Origin: Defluviitaleaceae bacterium
Lineage (GTDB): Bacteria > Bacillota > Clostridia > Lachnospirales > WQUN01
Assembly: GCA_009782245.1 (NCBI GenBank)
Contig: WRKK01000338.1
Coordinates: 1-16,193 of the forward strand
Reading direction: 5' to 3'
Length of the DNA stretch: 16,193 nucleotides
Shown here piece after piece: positions 7,216-14,388 of the stretch. The position numbers and the translations under genes are program-made. The stretch's first letter is position 1. The number at the start of each line of letters is the position of its first letter. The notes below the pieces were generated by a model, which did no database searches, was not told the origin of the DNA, and worked only from the letters and a program-made list of their open reading frames with translations.

Positions 7216-7270
7216 AACTGTTGATGACCTAGCCTATCAACTTAAAAATACGAGACATTTAGATATTAAC

Positions 7271-7313
7271 AAAAAATTAAAAAAATTAAAAAAAAGTTAA
7301 AAAAGAAAAAAAA
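7271..7313 (+). promoter_or_regulatory. A-tract (UP-element-like) stretch upstream of the gap promoter
   Basis: Five runs of 6-8 adenines at spacings of about 7-11 bases stand directly upstream of the gap -35. Such A-tracts bend DNA and bind the RNA polymerase alpha subunit, fitting a strongly expressed glycolytic gene. Confidence 0.5.
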
Positions 7314-7317
7314 TAGC

Positions 7318-7346
7318 TTTACAAAATAATTTTGTTGTGATATAAT
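7318..7346 (+). promoter_or_regulatory. Strong extended -10 promoter of gap
   Basis: TTTACA (7318-7323), a 17-base spacer and a perfect TATAAT (7341-7346) preceded by TGA (extended -10) match the sigma-A consensus closely. The start site would be near 7353, leaving a leader of about 88 bases. Confidence 0.85.
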
Positions 7347-7353
7347 TGTTTTT

Positions 7354-7376
7354 GTAAAAAAGTGAACCTTTTTTAC
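7354..7376 (+). promoter_or_regulatory. Hairpin at the 5' end of the gap mRNA
   Basis: GTAAAAAAG-TGAAC-CTTTTTTAC forms a perfect 9-bp stem with a 5-base loop beginning one base after the predicted transcription start. A 5'-terminal stem of this type is known to slow RNase attack in other mRNAs. That role is inferred here. Confidence 0.5.
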
Positions 7377-7440
7377 TACTATAACGGCGGTCTTGCTTAC
7401 AAATTAGGCAGATTGTTAGTGTTAATTTAGGAGGTCTATA

Positions 7441-8448
7441 ATGATCAAAGTTGGAATTAACGGATTCGGCCGTATTGGCCGACTGGCGCTTCGCTATGCA
7501 ATGGAGCGCAATGATGTACAAGTAGTATCTATCAACGATCCTTTTACCGATTTAGCTTACATGGAGTATATGTTACGCTACGATACAGTACACGGACGTT
7601 TTAAGGGTACTATCTCGAAAGATGGCGGTAAATTGGTAGTAAACGGCAAACCAATTACTGTTCATGCTGAAAGAGACCCAGCAGCAGTACCTTGGGGTAC
7701 AGACGGAGCAGATTACATCTTAGAATGTACAGGAATCTTCCTAACCCAAGAAAAAGCACAAGCCTACTTAAAAGGCGGTGCAAAAAAAGTTGTATTTAGC
7801 GCACCCGCAAAAGACAACGATACACCAACATTTGTTATGGGCGTAAACCACAAAGAGTACAAAAGCAGCATGAACATCGTTTCTAACGCATCTTGTACTA
7901 CAAACTGCTTAGCACCGCTCGCCAAAGTTATCCACGATAAATACGGCATCGTTGAAGGCCTTATGAGCACAATTCACGCTACAACAGCCACACAAAACAC
8001 AGTTGACGGGCCTTCTGGCAAAGACTGGCGCGGCGGACGTGCGGCAGCAGCTAACATCATTCCATCTTCTACTGGCGCTGCAAAAGCCGTTGGTTTGGTT
8101 ATCCCTTCCCTTAAAGGAAAATTAACTGGTATGGCATTTAGAGTACCAACTGTAAACGTTTCGGTTGTTGACTTAACCGTGCGTTTGGAAAAAGGCGCAA
8201 GCTACGACGAAATTAAAGCTACCGTTAAAGCGGCATCTGAGGGCGACCTTAAAGGAATTTTAGGTTACACCGAAGATAAAGTAGTTTCTAGCGATTTTGT
8301 CGGCGAATACTGCACTTCCGTTTTTGATGCAGATGCTGGCATTGCCATAAGCCCTAACTTTGTTAAGTTAGTAACTTGGTACGATAACGAATGGGGTTAC
8401 TCCTGCAAATTAGTAGACTTAGCCCTACATATGGATACTGTAAAATAG
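7441..8448 (+). CDS. gap: Glyceraldehyde-3-phosphate dehydrogenase, type I (glycolytic)
   Basis: This 335-residue cytosolic enzyme converts glyceraldehyde 3-phosphate, NAD+ and phosphate into 1,3-bisphosphoglycerate in glycolysis. The Rossmann motif is NGFGRIGR (7-14), and D33 in SINDPF is the acidic residue that favours NAD+ over NADP+. The catalytic cysteine is C152 in SNASCTTNCLAP, with its partner histidine H179 in STIHATTATQ. The phosphate-site region RAAAANIIPSSTGAAKAV and the C-terminal WYDNEWGYS are present, and length is normal for the family. The ATG has AGGAGG 6 bases upstream. It is the only plus-strand gene in the window, with its own strong promoter, 5' hairpin and intrinsic terminator, so it is probably transcribed alone. 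Other glycolytic genes that often follow it (pgk, tpi) are absent here. Confidence 0.98.
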   Translation: MIKVGINGFGRIGRLALRYAMERNDVQVVSINDPFTDLAYMEYMLRYDTVHGRFKGTISKDGGKLVVNGKPITVHAERDPAAVPWGTDGADYILECTGIFLTQEKAQAYLKGGAKKVVFSAPAKDNDTPTFVMGVNHKEYKSSMNIVSNASCTTNCLAPLAKVIHDKYGIVEGLMSTIHATTATQNTVDGPSGKDWRGGRAAAANIIPSSTGAAKAVGLVIPSLKGKLTGMAFRVPTVNVSVVDLTVRLEKGASYDEIKATVKAASEGDLKGILGYTEDKVVSSDFVGEYCTSVFDADAGIAISPNFVKLVTWYDNEWGYSCKLVDLALHMDTVK

Positions 8449-8465
8449 TTGAAATAAACAGATAG

Positions 8466-8505
8466 ACCAAGGGCGATTTTTTGAAAATTGCCCTTGGTTT
8501 TTTTT
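8466..8505 (+). terminator. Intrinsic terminator of gap
   Basis: A 15-bp stem (8466-8480 with 8484-8498, one G-T pair, core CCAAGGGC/GCCCTTGG) with a 3-base loop is followed by a run of eight T. It begins 17 bases after the gap stop codon. Confidence 0.93.
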
Positions 8506-8526
8506 GGGAATGTACGTGTTTTGTAG

Positions 8527-8596
8527 CAGACGGTCGCCCGACCCGCCGTAAACTAACCAACAAACGAAAGCAACCTAGTCTGCCTGTCGGCAGACA
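8527..8596. repeat. Small GC-rich palindromes related to the 5.0-5.2 kb cluster
   Basis: GACGGTCGCCCGAC near 8528-8541 repeats the GGTCGCCCG core seen at 5128-5136. GTCTGCC-TGTC-GGCAGAC (8579-8596) forms a 7-bp hairpin and can alternatively pair CCTGTC with GACAGG. These look like further copies of a short dispersed palindromic repeat. Confidence 0.5.
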
Positions 8597-8598
8597 GG

Positions 8599-8722
8599 AA
8601 GTATGAAGTGTAGTCCATATGCTGGAAGTTCGTAAAATGCCCATGGTAAGAATGACGATAAAAAAATCTGACGAATTTGCGAACGTAAAGTCCTAAATAC
8701 TTGATACGTAGAAATGCGTATC
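8599..8722. other. Non-coding stretch with nested inverted repeats, function unknown
   Basis: Outer AAGTAT (8599-8604) pairs with ATACTT (8697-8702). Inside it, GTTCGTAAA (8628-8636) pairs with TTTGCGAAC (8676-8684) over nine pairs including one G-U. Just after, GATACG/CGTATC forms a 6-bp hairpin (8703-8722). No believable ORF crosses it. It could be a degenerate mobile-element end or a structured RNA; nothing identifies it. Confidence 0.3.
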
Positions 8723-8732
8723 TCCGCCCAAC

Positions 8733-8816
8733 AAAAAACCGCCACTCCCTTGTTGTAGGGGCAACCGTCCCCTGCCCGTTCGGCAGGGGACGGTTGCCCC
8801 TACAACAAGGGAGTGG
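8733..8816 (-). terminator. Probable terminator of the surface-polysaccharide operon
   Basis: On the minus strand the 35-bp stem starts 67 bases after the YfhO-family stop codon. It is followed after three bases (CGG) by six T (8738-8733), so the palindrome probably doubles as an intrinsic terminator. The plus strand has no T-run after the stem. Confidence 0.55.
8742..8816. repeat. 35-bp perfect palindrome with 5-base loop
   Basis: Bases 8742-8776 are the exact reverse complement of 8782-8816, separated by CGTTC. The arms contain TTGTAGGGGCAACCG, a GC-rich REP-like motif, and share CTGCCCGTTC with the repeat cluster near 5159. Perfect arms of this length suggest a recently inserted or actively conserved element. 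Confidence 0.9.
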
Positions 8817-8883
8817 GCATTTGGCAAAAATACATTCACAAACATCTTGTAGCTGCGTAACTCGTGGTTAAGTTGAATGGATA

Positions 8884-11619
8884 TTATTCAACATTTTCAA
8901 GTTCCGTTAGTTTCAACTTTGCCGATATTTTCGGGTAAAATTTAATCAACAAAACAAACACGGCTATTCCAAGCAAAGATAAAATAAAGCCTACTCTAAT
9001 TCCAGGAGTTCGATATCGCAATTCTATTTCGTGATGCCCTGCATCTAGTTCTAACGCCATAAATGCAATGTTTGCTTGCAATAATTCGGCAGGTTGTCCG
9101 TTTACGTAAGCCCGCCAGCCCGCAGAATATGGAATACTTAGGAATAAATATCGGCTATCTGGCAGAGTAATTTCGCCAGTAATGCGATTGGTTAGCCCTG
9201 GCAAACCACGCTCATGGAGGTTTAGGTTGGTTAAAGTGTGCTCACGTAGGGCGGCTGTTTGAGCGGCGAAGTTGTGCATTGGTAGGGCTAATATTTCTAT
9301 GTTGTCTAGGGTAAAATTGCCAGCGTTTTCAAATGTTATTGTAACGCTGTTTGTTACTCCTTCAGAAAAGCCCAAATTAGTTGTGTGGTTGTTATTTTGG
9401 TTTGCATAGTGAAATTGTGAGTTTTCAAAAACAACGCCTCTTCTTATATTGCCTAAAGAACTTTCGAATAGTACGTTAGTTCCTCCCAGTCTGTTACGTG
9501 GCGTAAAATTGGTAAAACGCACATACACTTCGCTATAAGTTACATCGTCAAACGTTAATGTTATGCTGCTATTGTTGCTTGCAACGTTTAGTATACCATT
9601 TTGCCAAGTTACATTTTCGTATTCTGCAATTTCAAAAGGGATATTATTAACTGTGATATTTGTTGTTCCCGTAGTATTTCTTTCGTGCAAAACTATTGCT
9701 TGCAACATAGTTTCCTGCATCTGTACGGGATTTAGCATTGTAAAATCTTCGAAGCTTACTACATTTTGGTAGGTAAATCCAAAAGGCAAAAAATGTTGGT
9801 TCTTAAACACATTAAAATGATCCAAATGTTCGGGGTTTTCAAAACCGTAAGGAATCCGCACCCAACGTGAGTTTGGCGAGAGAGTTGTTGCAAAATAATC
9901 TACAGATGTAATGGCGTTTATAGTGCTTTGTGCACCCCAAGTGTTTATGAAAAAAGAAAGCTGCGTATAAAAACTTTCCAGATAATTCAAAAATTCTAAA
10001 ACATTAGGGTTTGTAATGCTAAGGTTGGAAGTCATTCCAAAAAAATCTCTAACTAAAGGTGTGTTCCCTTGAGCTCCTTGTACATCTATGCGAAAAAATC
10101 TGTCTTGATTAAGCAAATAATCTGGCATTGGAACGTGCAACTCTGTAGTCGTGCCACTTCTCATAAATTGATTTGCATAATGTCCAAGCCCATCTTGAAA
10201 CCAAAGGTACGCATTTATCGCCAAGTTTGCACATATAACCGCCACTAATAATAGCTTTTTATACTCAAATTTGACCGATTTCTTCCAAATTTGAATTTGT
10301 GGAGCAGGTACAAAAGTTAAAATTGCCAAAATTACCGCCAGCATCACAATGGGAGCAAAAAAGTATACGTTGCGAAAACGCTCAACAAAAATAGCATTAT
10401 AAGCGTAAAAAGCCAAAATAACAAAAATGCTTACATTAAACATTCTGTCCTTTAAGCGATAAATATACGGCAACGACATTGTTATAACAAACGAGAATAT
10501 AAAAGCAAGTATAAACGACCACCTATTACTGCTGTAAACAAAGCCATTCATAACAAGATTGCCAAAAGGCACTAACCGCATAATCGCCAAAAGCACAACC
10601 AAAACTAGCCAATGTATGCGGTCTTTTTTGGTATCTTTATTGCCGTCAAAAATTAGCCACAATATTGCAATAATAACAATCGCAGGAAATAATAATATAC
10701 TAGTAGCAAGCCCTCCCGCAAGGTTCATAAAAAAATTTATGTAGTGATCTATATTTGTAGACGGGATAAAATGCTCACTTCTTAGGTTAAATTGCCCACG
10801 ACTGCCATCTAGCATAAATAAAACAGCTGGCAAAAAGGTAATTGCCGCCATAACTATTCCCCAAATTGTGTATACAGCAGAAATACCCGCTCTACCAAAT
10901 AAATTTTTTATATAATTTTGAGGATATAGCTGGTGTATTCGGATAATTGCGTAAGGCATAAAAAACATCAAAATCATATATAAAAAGTAAAAGCCTGATA
11001 AAGCCATTAGAAACGTGCTTATTATAAGCAAATAAGGCTTTTTTCCAGTAATTGTGCGTTCTAAGCCCTCTATCATCAAAGGCAGATACAACAAAGGATA
11101 CGTGAACATATTTGTGTGCCTTGGCAACCAAAAGAAAACCCAGCCATTAAATGTATAAGCTAATGCACCTATAATGGCGGCGTAGCCTTTTTGTTTCATA
11201 TACAAAGCAAAATGAATAAAAGTTACGCCCGATAGATATAACATTCCGACCGTAAAAAAGTTCATAAATTGCTCTGTATAGCGGGCTGGAACAAAGGTTG
11301 TTAAAAGATGTACTACACCTGTGTTTATTATAAAAATATTACTTAATACATCTGCACCAAAGCCTAGCCTAAAGTCAAACAATGCAATGTTAAAATCGCC
11401 TTGCATGGCATTTCTTATAATTTCTCTAAAAAACCTGCCTGTAGAGTGCACATCTGGATACCATGTCCAAACACCGTCATTACGCCATATGAATGTTCTA
11501 TCATTTTGCCAAAACGGGCTATATCCAACTGCGAAAATTGCCGCAAACAGGATAGTGTACAGAAAATACACGTTACCAGTTGCTTTAACTGCAATATTTT
11601 TGATTTTAGCTAAATTCAT
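8884..11619 (-). CDS. YfhO-family polytopic membrane protein (cell-surface glycosylation)
   Basis: This 911-residue protein has an N-terminal membrane helix (about 17-33) and roughly eleven further hydrophobic helices up to about residue 474. A long extracytoplasmic part (about 475-872) follows, then a last membrane helix (about 876-893) and a short cytoplasmic tail. YfhO-type features are RLGFGAD (84-90), GALAYTFNGW (151-160), RHTNMFTYP (168-176) and the C-terminal SIPYSAGW (828-835) followed by HHEIELRY. YfhO-family proteins are GT-C-like membrane proteins linked to adding sugars to lipoteichoic acid or other surface polymers in Firmicutes, using lipid-linked sugar on the outer face. The ATG has GGAGGA 7 bases upstream. 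It lies 94 bases after the GT2-TagF gene and ends before the 35-bp palindrome. Family is sure; the substrate is not known. Confidence 0.9.
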   Translation of the reverse strand: MNLAKIKNIAVKATGNVYFLYTILFAAIFAVGYSPFWQNDRTFIWRNDGVWTWYPDVHSTGRFFREIIRNAMQGDFNIALFDFRLGFGADVLSNIFIINTGVVHLLTTFVPARYTEQFMNFFTVGMLYLSGVTFIHFALYMKQKGYAAIIGALAYTFNGWVFFWLPRHTNMFTYPLLYLPLMIEGLERTITGKKPYLLIISTFLMALSGFYFLYMILMFFMPYAIIRIHQLYPQNYIKNLFGRAGISAVYTIWGIVMAAITFLPAVLFMLDGSRGQFNLRSEHFIPSTNIDHYINFFMNLAGGLATSILLFPAIVIIAILWLIFDGNKDTKKDRIHWLVLVVLLAIMRLVPFGNLVMNGFVYSSNRWSFILAFIFSFVITMSLPYIYRLKDRMFNVSIFVILAFYAYNAIFVERFRNVYFFAPIVMLAVILAILTFVPAPQIQIWKKSVKFEYKKLLLVAVICANLAINAYLWFQDGLGHYANQFMRSGTTTELHVPMPDYLLNQDRFFRIDVQGAQGNTPLVRDFFGMTSNLSITNPNVLEFLNYLESFYTQLSFFINTWGAQSTINAITSVDYFATTLSPNSRWVRIPYGFENPEHLDHFNVFKNQHFLPFGFTYQNVVSFEDFTMLNPVQMQETMLQAIVLHERNTTGTTNITVNNIPFEIAEYENVTWQNGILNVASNNSSITLTFDDVTYSEVYVRFTNFTPRNRLGGTNVLFESSLGNIRRGVVFENSQFHYANQNNNHTTNLGFSEGVTNSVTITFENAGNFTLDNIEILALPMHNFAAQTAALREHTLTNLNLHERGLPGLTNRITGEITLPDSRYLFLSIPYSAGWRAYVNGQPAELLQANIAFMALELDAGHHEIELRYRTPGIRVGFILSLLGIAVFVLLIKFYPKISAKLKLTELENVE

Positions 11620-11642
11620 TGTTAAATCCTCCGTTACATTCT

Positions 11643-11654
11643 ATTATATAGCAA
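11643..11654 (-). promoter_or_regulatory. Possible internal promoter before the YfhO-family gene
   Basis: In the 94-base gap, the minus strand reads TTGCTATATAAT. This is an extended -10-like element 24 bases before the ATG at 11619, leaving a short leader with the GGAGGA site. No good -35 is present. It may add transcription to an operon otherwise read from the right. Confidence 0.35.
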
Positions 11655-11713
11655 TTTTTCAACTGCTGATTGGCTTTACTAAATTTTTAAGATGAACAAA
11701 GCAAGCCTTTTAA

Positions 11714-14386
11714 TTACAGTAATTCCGCCATTCTCGCAAACAAAGTTTCTTCGCTAAAATTTTCCCAACTGGCAACCGCAATATTCGGCAAAATCCGCTC
11801 TTTTTCCCTAGCGAAAATTTTGGCGGCGTTTTTCTTGAACAGCCCAAACTTATAATACATCTTCAAAGCAAAACTTTCCCAAACCCCCAGCGGACTGTCC
11901 ATATTTGCCACAACGCACGGCTTGCCGCTCTCCAGAAAACTTTGTATCAACATATTGGAATAAACCGAAAACCTCGTTTCTGCAATAACCAACAGCACTT
12001 GCGGCGTGTTTTCTAGCTTTTCTGTGATGCTGTCAAATTCTTCTTTGGTTGCAATGTTTGGCACAAAAACAACGTTGAATTTTTTGCTTTCGTTTGCGGA
12101 AAACTCTATTAAATCGCCGTTTTGTAGCGGTTGCTGTTCTAGCCATGTTTGGTTGACATATTTTGCCGATAATGCACTGTCATATTTGCAATATTGTTCC
12201 TGAAATTGCCTGTATTCCGCCGTTATTTTAAAATTGCCGCTGCCGTTCATGTGCTGGATAAGGTCATCTATCTCGTAAATTTTCGTAAACGGGACATCTT
12301 CCACATTCATATACATTCCCCTATGTGCTTGATATTCCTTTGCATCAAACACAAACAGGATAATCTCTTTGCCAGTCGCCGCAAAATCAAAAAATACGCT
12401 GGAATAATCCGTTATCAAGCAATCGGCAACGTTCAAAAATTCGTAAACCTCAATATTATTGGGAAACGGCAATACATTTTTATACATTCCAACTCGCTGC
12501 TTGGAATCGTGAGAGTGCATTTTTAGGTAAATTACTATATCCTCGTTTAGTTCCTCGGAAAGGCGTTTTGTATATTCTTGCATTTTGGCTATAAACTGCG
12601 GAGATTCCTCGTCCCAGGTTGCGCCGCGCCACGTTGGCATATACACGTAAACTTTTTTGTTTTGCAGATTGTATTGCTGGCGGATTGCAAATGCGATTGT
12701 TTCGTTGCCCAAAAATACGCTGTTTCTGGGATAACCCGTTAGCAAAACATTTTTGCTGTACAGGTTGTCCAAAAAATAGCCCGCCATAATTTTTTGCTTT
12801 GTATATTTATTCGGAAACAAAAGATAATCCGCAAGCATAAAATGCGATTCGTTTCGTGCTAAATCCCGCAAAGCCTTTACGGAGTGTGCTCCTAGATATT
12901 TTATCGGCGTGCCGTGCCACGTGTTTAGCACAATTTGCCCATCCCGTTTTATAAAATAATCCAAAAATTTTGTATCTGTTGCCAAATATTTGAACGTTGC
13001 CAATGCAGCGGCGTATTCTGCGGAGTGCAACCGCACCATTGTTACTTTTATTCCATATTTTTGGAAGATTTCCGCATCGTAGGCGGGCTGTTGCGATACA
13101 ACGTAAATTGCATATTTATTCATTTTTGCGACATCTTTTATAAGGTAAAACATATTGCCAGACATTTGCCCACCGCTACTTGGCGAAAATAATATGCTGT
13201 TCTCCTGCAACGGAGCGGAAACCCGCTTATTTAGGTATGTTTCGAGGATATTCTTTTTGTATCGCAAGCGGTTTCTGTAGCGTTTTATGTTGCCCAGTTT
13301 TTGCCGCATAAATCTAACAAAATTTTTGGGAGATAGCAAATAATACGACAAAAAAACCACAAATTTTGGTATGCAAATTCGCATTTTTAGCAGTTTTTTG
13401 GAGGTTAAATAAAAATTCATTTTGTATTTTCTTGGACGGTTTCTTGTGCCGTAACGCCGCAGCGGCTCTTTCCAGCGGTTGCCGAAAGCGGTTTGCATTG
13501 CCGCAAAAGAATCATCCACCATTTTCAGCGCCAACCGCAGTTCGGCGGCGTTTTGCACCTTAAACGCATCAAATAATTTTCGGCGATAATATCCTATATA
13601 AATCCAAATAATTTGCGTTTGAAAAAGGTTGAAATAGCCCAGTTTTTTGTATAATTCGGCGGCTTTTCTGCCAAAAATTGGGATACTTAGCACAACCTCG
13701 TTGAATGTGCCTGTTGCCGAGCCAAGCCGCCTAACTCGGTAGATGTACAGCGATTCTTGCACTTGGTAAATTTTATTGGCGAACAGTGAAAAATGCAGGT
13801 TAAACATTCCGTCTTCGCAATAAAATAGTTCTTCGTCAAATTCTAACGAGATTTCCCGCACAATTTGCGTTTTGTAGAGTTTGTTCCACACGAAAACGTT
13901 TGTATCGATTAAGGCTTGCCGCCGCTCAAAAATATTGGTAATTGGCGGTTCTTCTTTGCCGAATTTTAGCTGAAAAGTGCCTCCGTCTTTTTTGTCTTGT
14001 TTTGCCCGCTCTACAAGGCTGATGTAGCCGCAACATACCAAATCGGCGGCGTTTTCCTCTGCGGCGTTGTAGAGTTTTTCGTACATTGTTGGTACAACTT
14101 CGTCATCGCTATCCACAAAGCCGATATATTTTCCTTTAACGTGCCGCAATCCCTCGTTTCTTGTTGCCGAAAGCCCTTGTATTTTCTGGCTTAGCGGGAT
14201 TATTTTTGCGGGATATTTTGCGGCGTATTCTTCTATTATTTCGGCTGTGTCGTCCTCGGAGTTATTGTTTATCACTAAAATTTCTATCTCCTGCAATGTT
14301 TGCATTAGCAGACTGTCCAGGCAATCCCGCAAATATAGCCCTACGTTGTATGCTGGTACTATTATGCTTACTTTTATGTTATCCAT
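11714..14386 (-). CDS. GT2 glycosyltransferase fused to TagB/TagF-type CDP-glycerol glycerophosphotransferase
   Basis: This 890-residue bifunctional protein starts MDNIKVSIIVPAYN. The first about 220 residues are a GT-A family 2 domain with DSDDE (92-96, DxD metal/nucleotide site) and CEDGMFN (about 190-196, catalytic acid). A basic, partly hydrophobic linker (about 300-385) may sit on the membrane surface. Residues about 395-755 are a glycerophosphotransferase domain: NTWHGTPIKYLG (H491), PTWRG, KMHSHD (H624) and TDYSSVFFDFA (659-669). The two histidines match the catalytic pair of TagF-type enzymes. The last about 130 residues resemble another sugar-transferase-like fold but are unassigned. 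The role is to add a sugar and polyol-phosphate units to a teichoic-acid-like polymer. ATG at 14386 is 10 bases from AGGAGG. An in-frame TTG at 14392, 4 bases from it, overlaps the upstream TGA and is an alternative start. Either way translation is coupled to the upstream gene. Confidence 0.9.
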   Translation of the reverse strand: MDNIKVSIIVPAYNVGLYLRDCLDSLLMQTLQEIEILVINNNSEDDTAEIIEEYAAKYPAKIIPLSQKIQGLSATRNEGLRHVKGKYIGFVDSDDEVVPTMYEKLYNAAEENAADLVCCGYISLVERAKQDKKDGGTFQLKFGKEEPPITNIFERRQALIDTNVFVWNKLYKTQIVREISLEFDEELFYCEDGMFNLHFSLFANKIYQVQESLYIYRVRRLGSATGTFNEVVLSIPIFGRKAAELYKKLGYFNLFQTQIIWIYIGYYRRKLFDAFKVQNAAELRLALKMVDDSFAAMQTAFGNRWKEPLRRYGTRNRPRKYKMNFYLTSKKLLKMRICIPKFVVFLSYYLLSPKNFVRFMRQKLGNIKRYRNRLRYKKNILETYLNKRVSAPLQENSILFSPSSGGQMSGNMFYLIKDVAKMNKYAIYVVSQQPAYDAEIFQKYGIKVTMVRLHSAEYAAALATFKYLATDTKFLDYFIKRDGQIVLNTWHGTPIKYLGAHSVKALRDLARNESHFMLADYLLFPNKYTKQKIMAGYFLDNLYSKNVLLTGYPRNSVFLGNETIAFAIRQQYNLQNKKVYVYMPTWRGATWDEESPQFIAKMQEYTKRLSEELNEDIVIYLKMHSHDSKQRVGMYKNVLPFPNNIEVYEFLNVADCLITDYSSVFFDFAATGKEIILFVFDAKEYQAHRGMYMNVEDVPFTKIYEIDDLIQHMNGSGNFKITAEYRQFQEQYCKYDSALSAKYVNQTWLEQQPLQNGDLIEFSANESKKFNVVFVPNIATKEEFDSITEKLENTPQVLLVIAETRFSVYSNMLIQSFLESGKPCVVANMDSPLGVWESFALKMYYKFGLFKKNAAKIFAREKERILPNIAVASWENFSEETLFARMAELL

Positions 14387-14388
14387 TT

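Noticed and set aside
7220..7241. GTTGAT/ATCAAC inverted repeat in the divergent spacer
   Set aside because: It has only six base pairs with a 10-base gap and no link to a promoter, so chance is likely.
7297..7521. 74-residue minus-strand ORF across the gap promoter
   Set aside because: It is antisense to the gap promoter, leader and start, and its composition follows the A-tracts.
8363..8644. 93-residue minus-strand ORF over the gap 3' end and terminator
   Set aside because: It is antisense to gap and crosses a clear intrinsic terminator and a palindrome, with no recognisable protein features.
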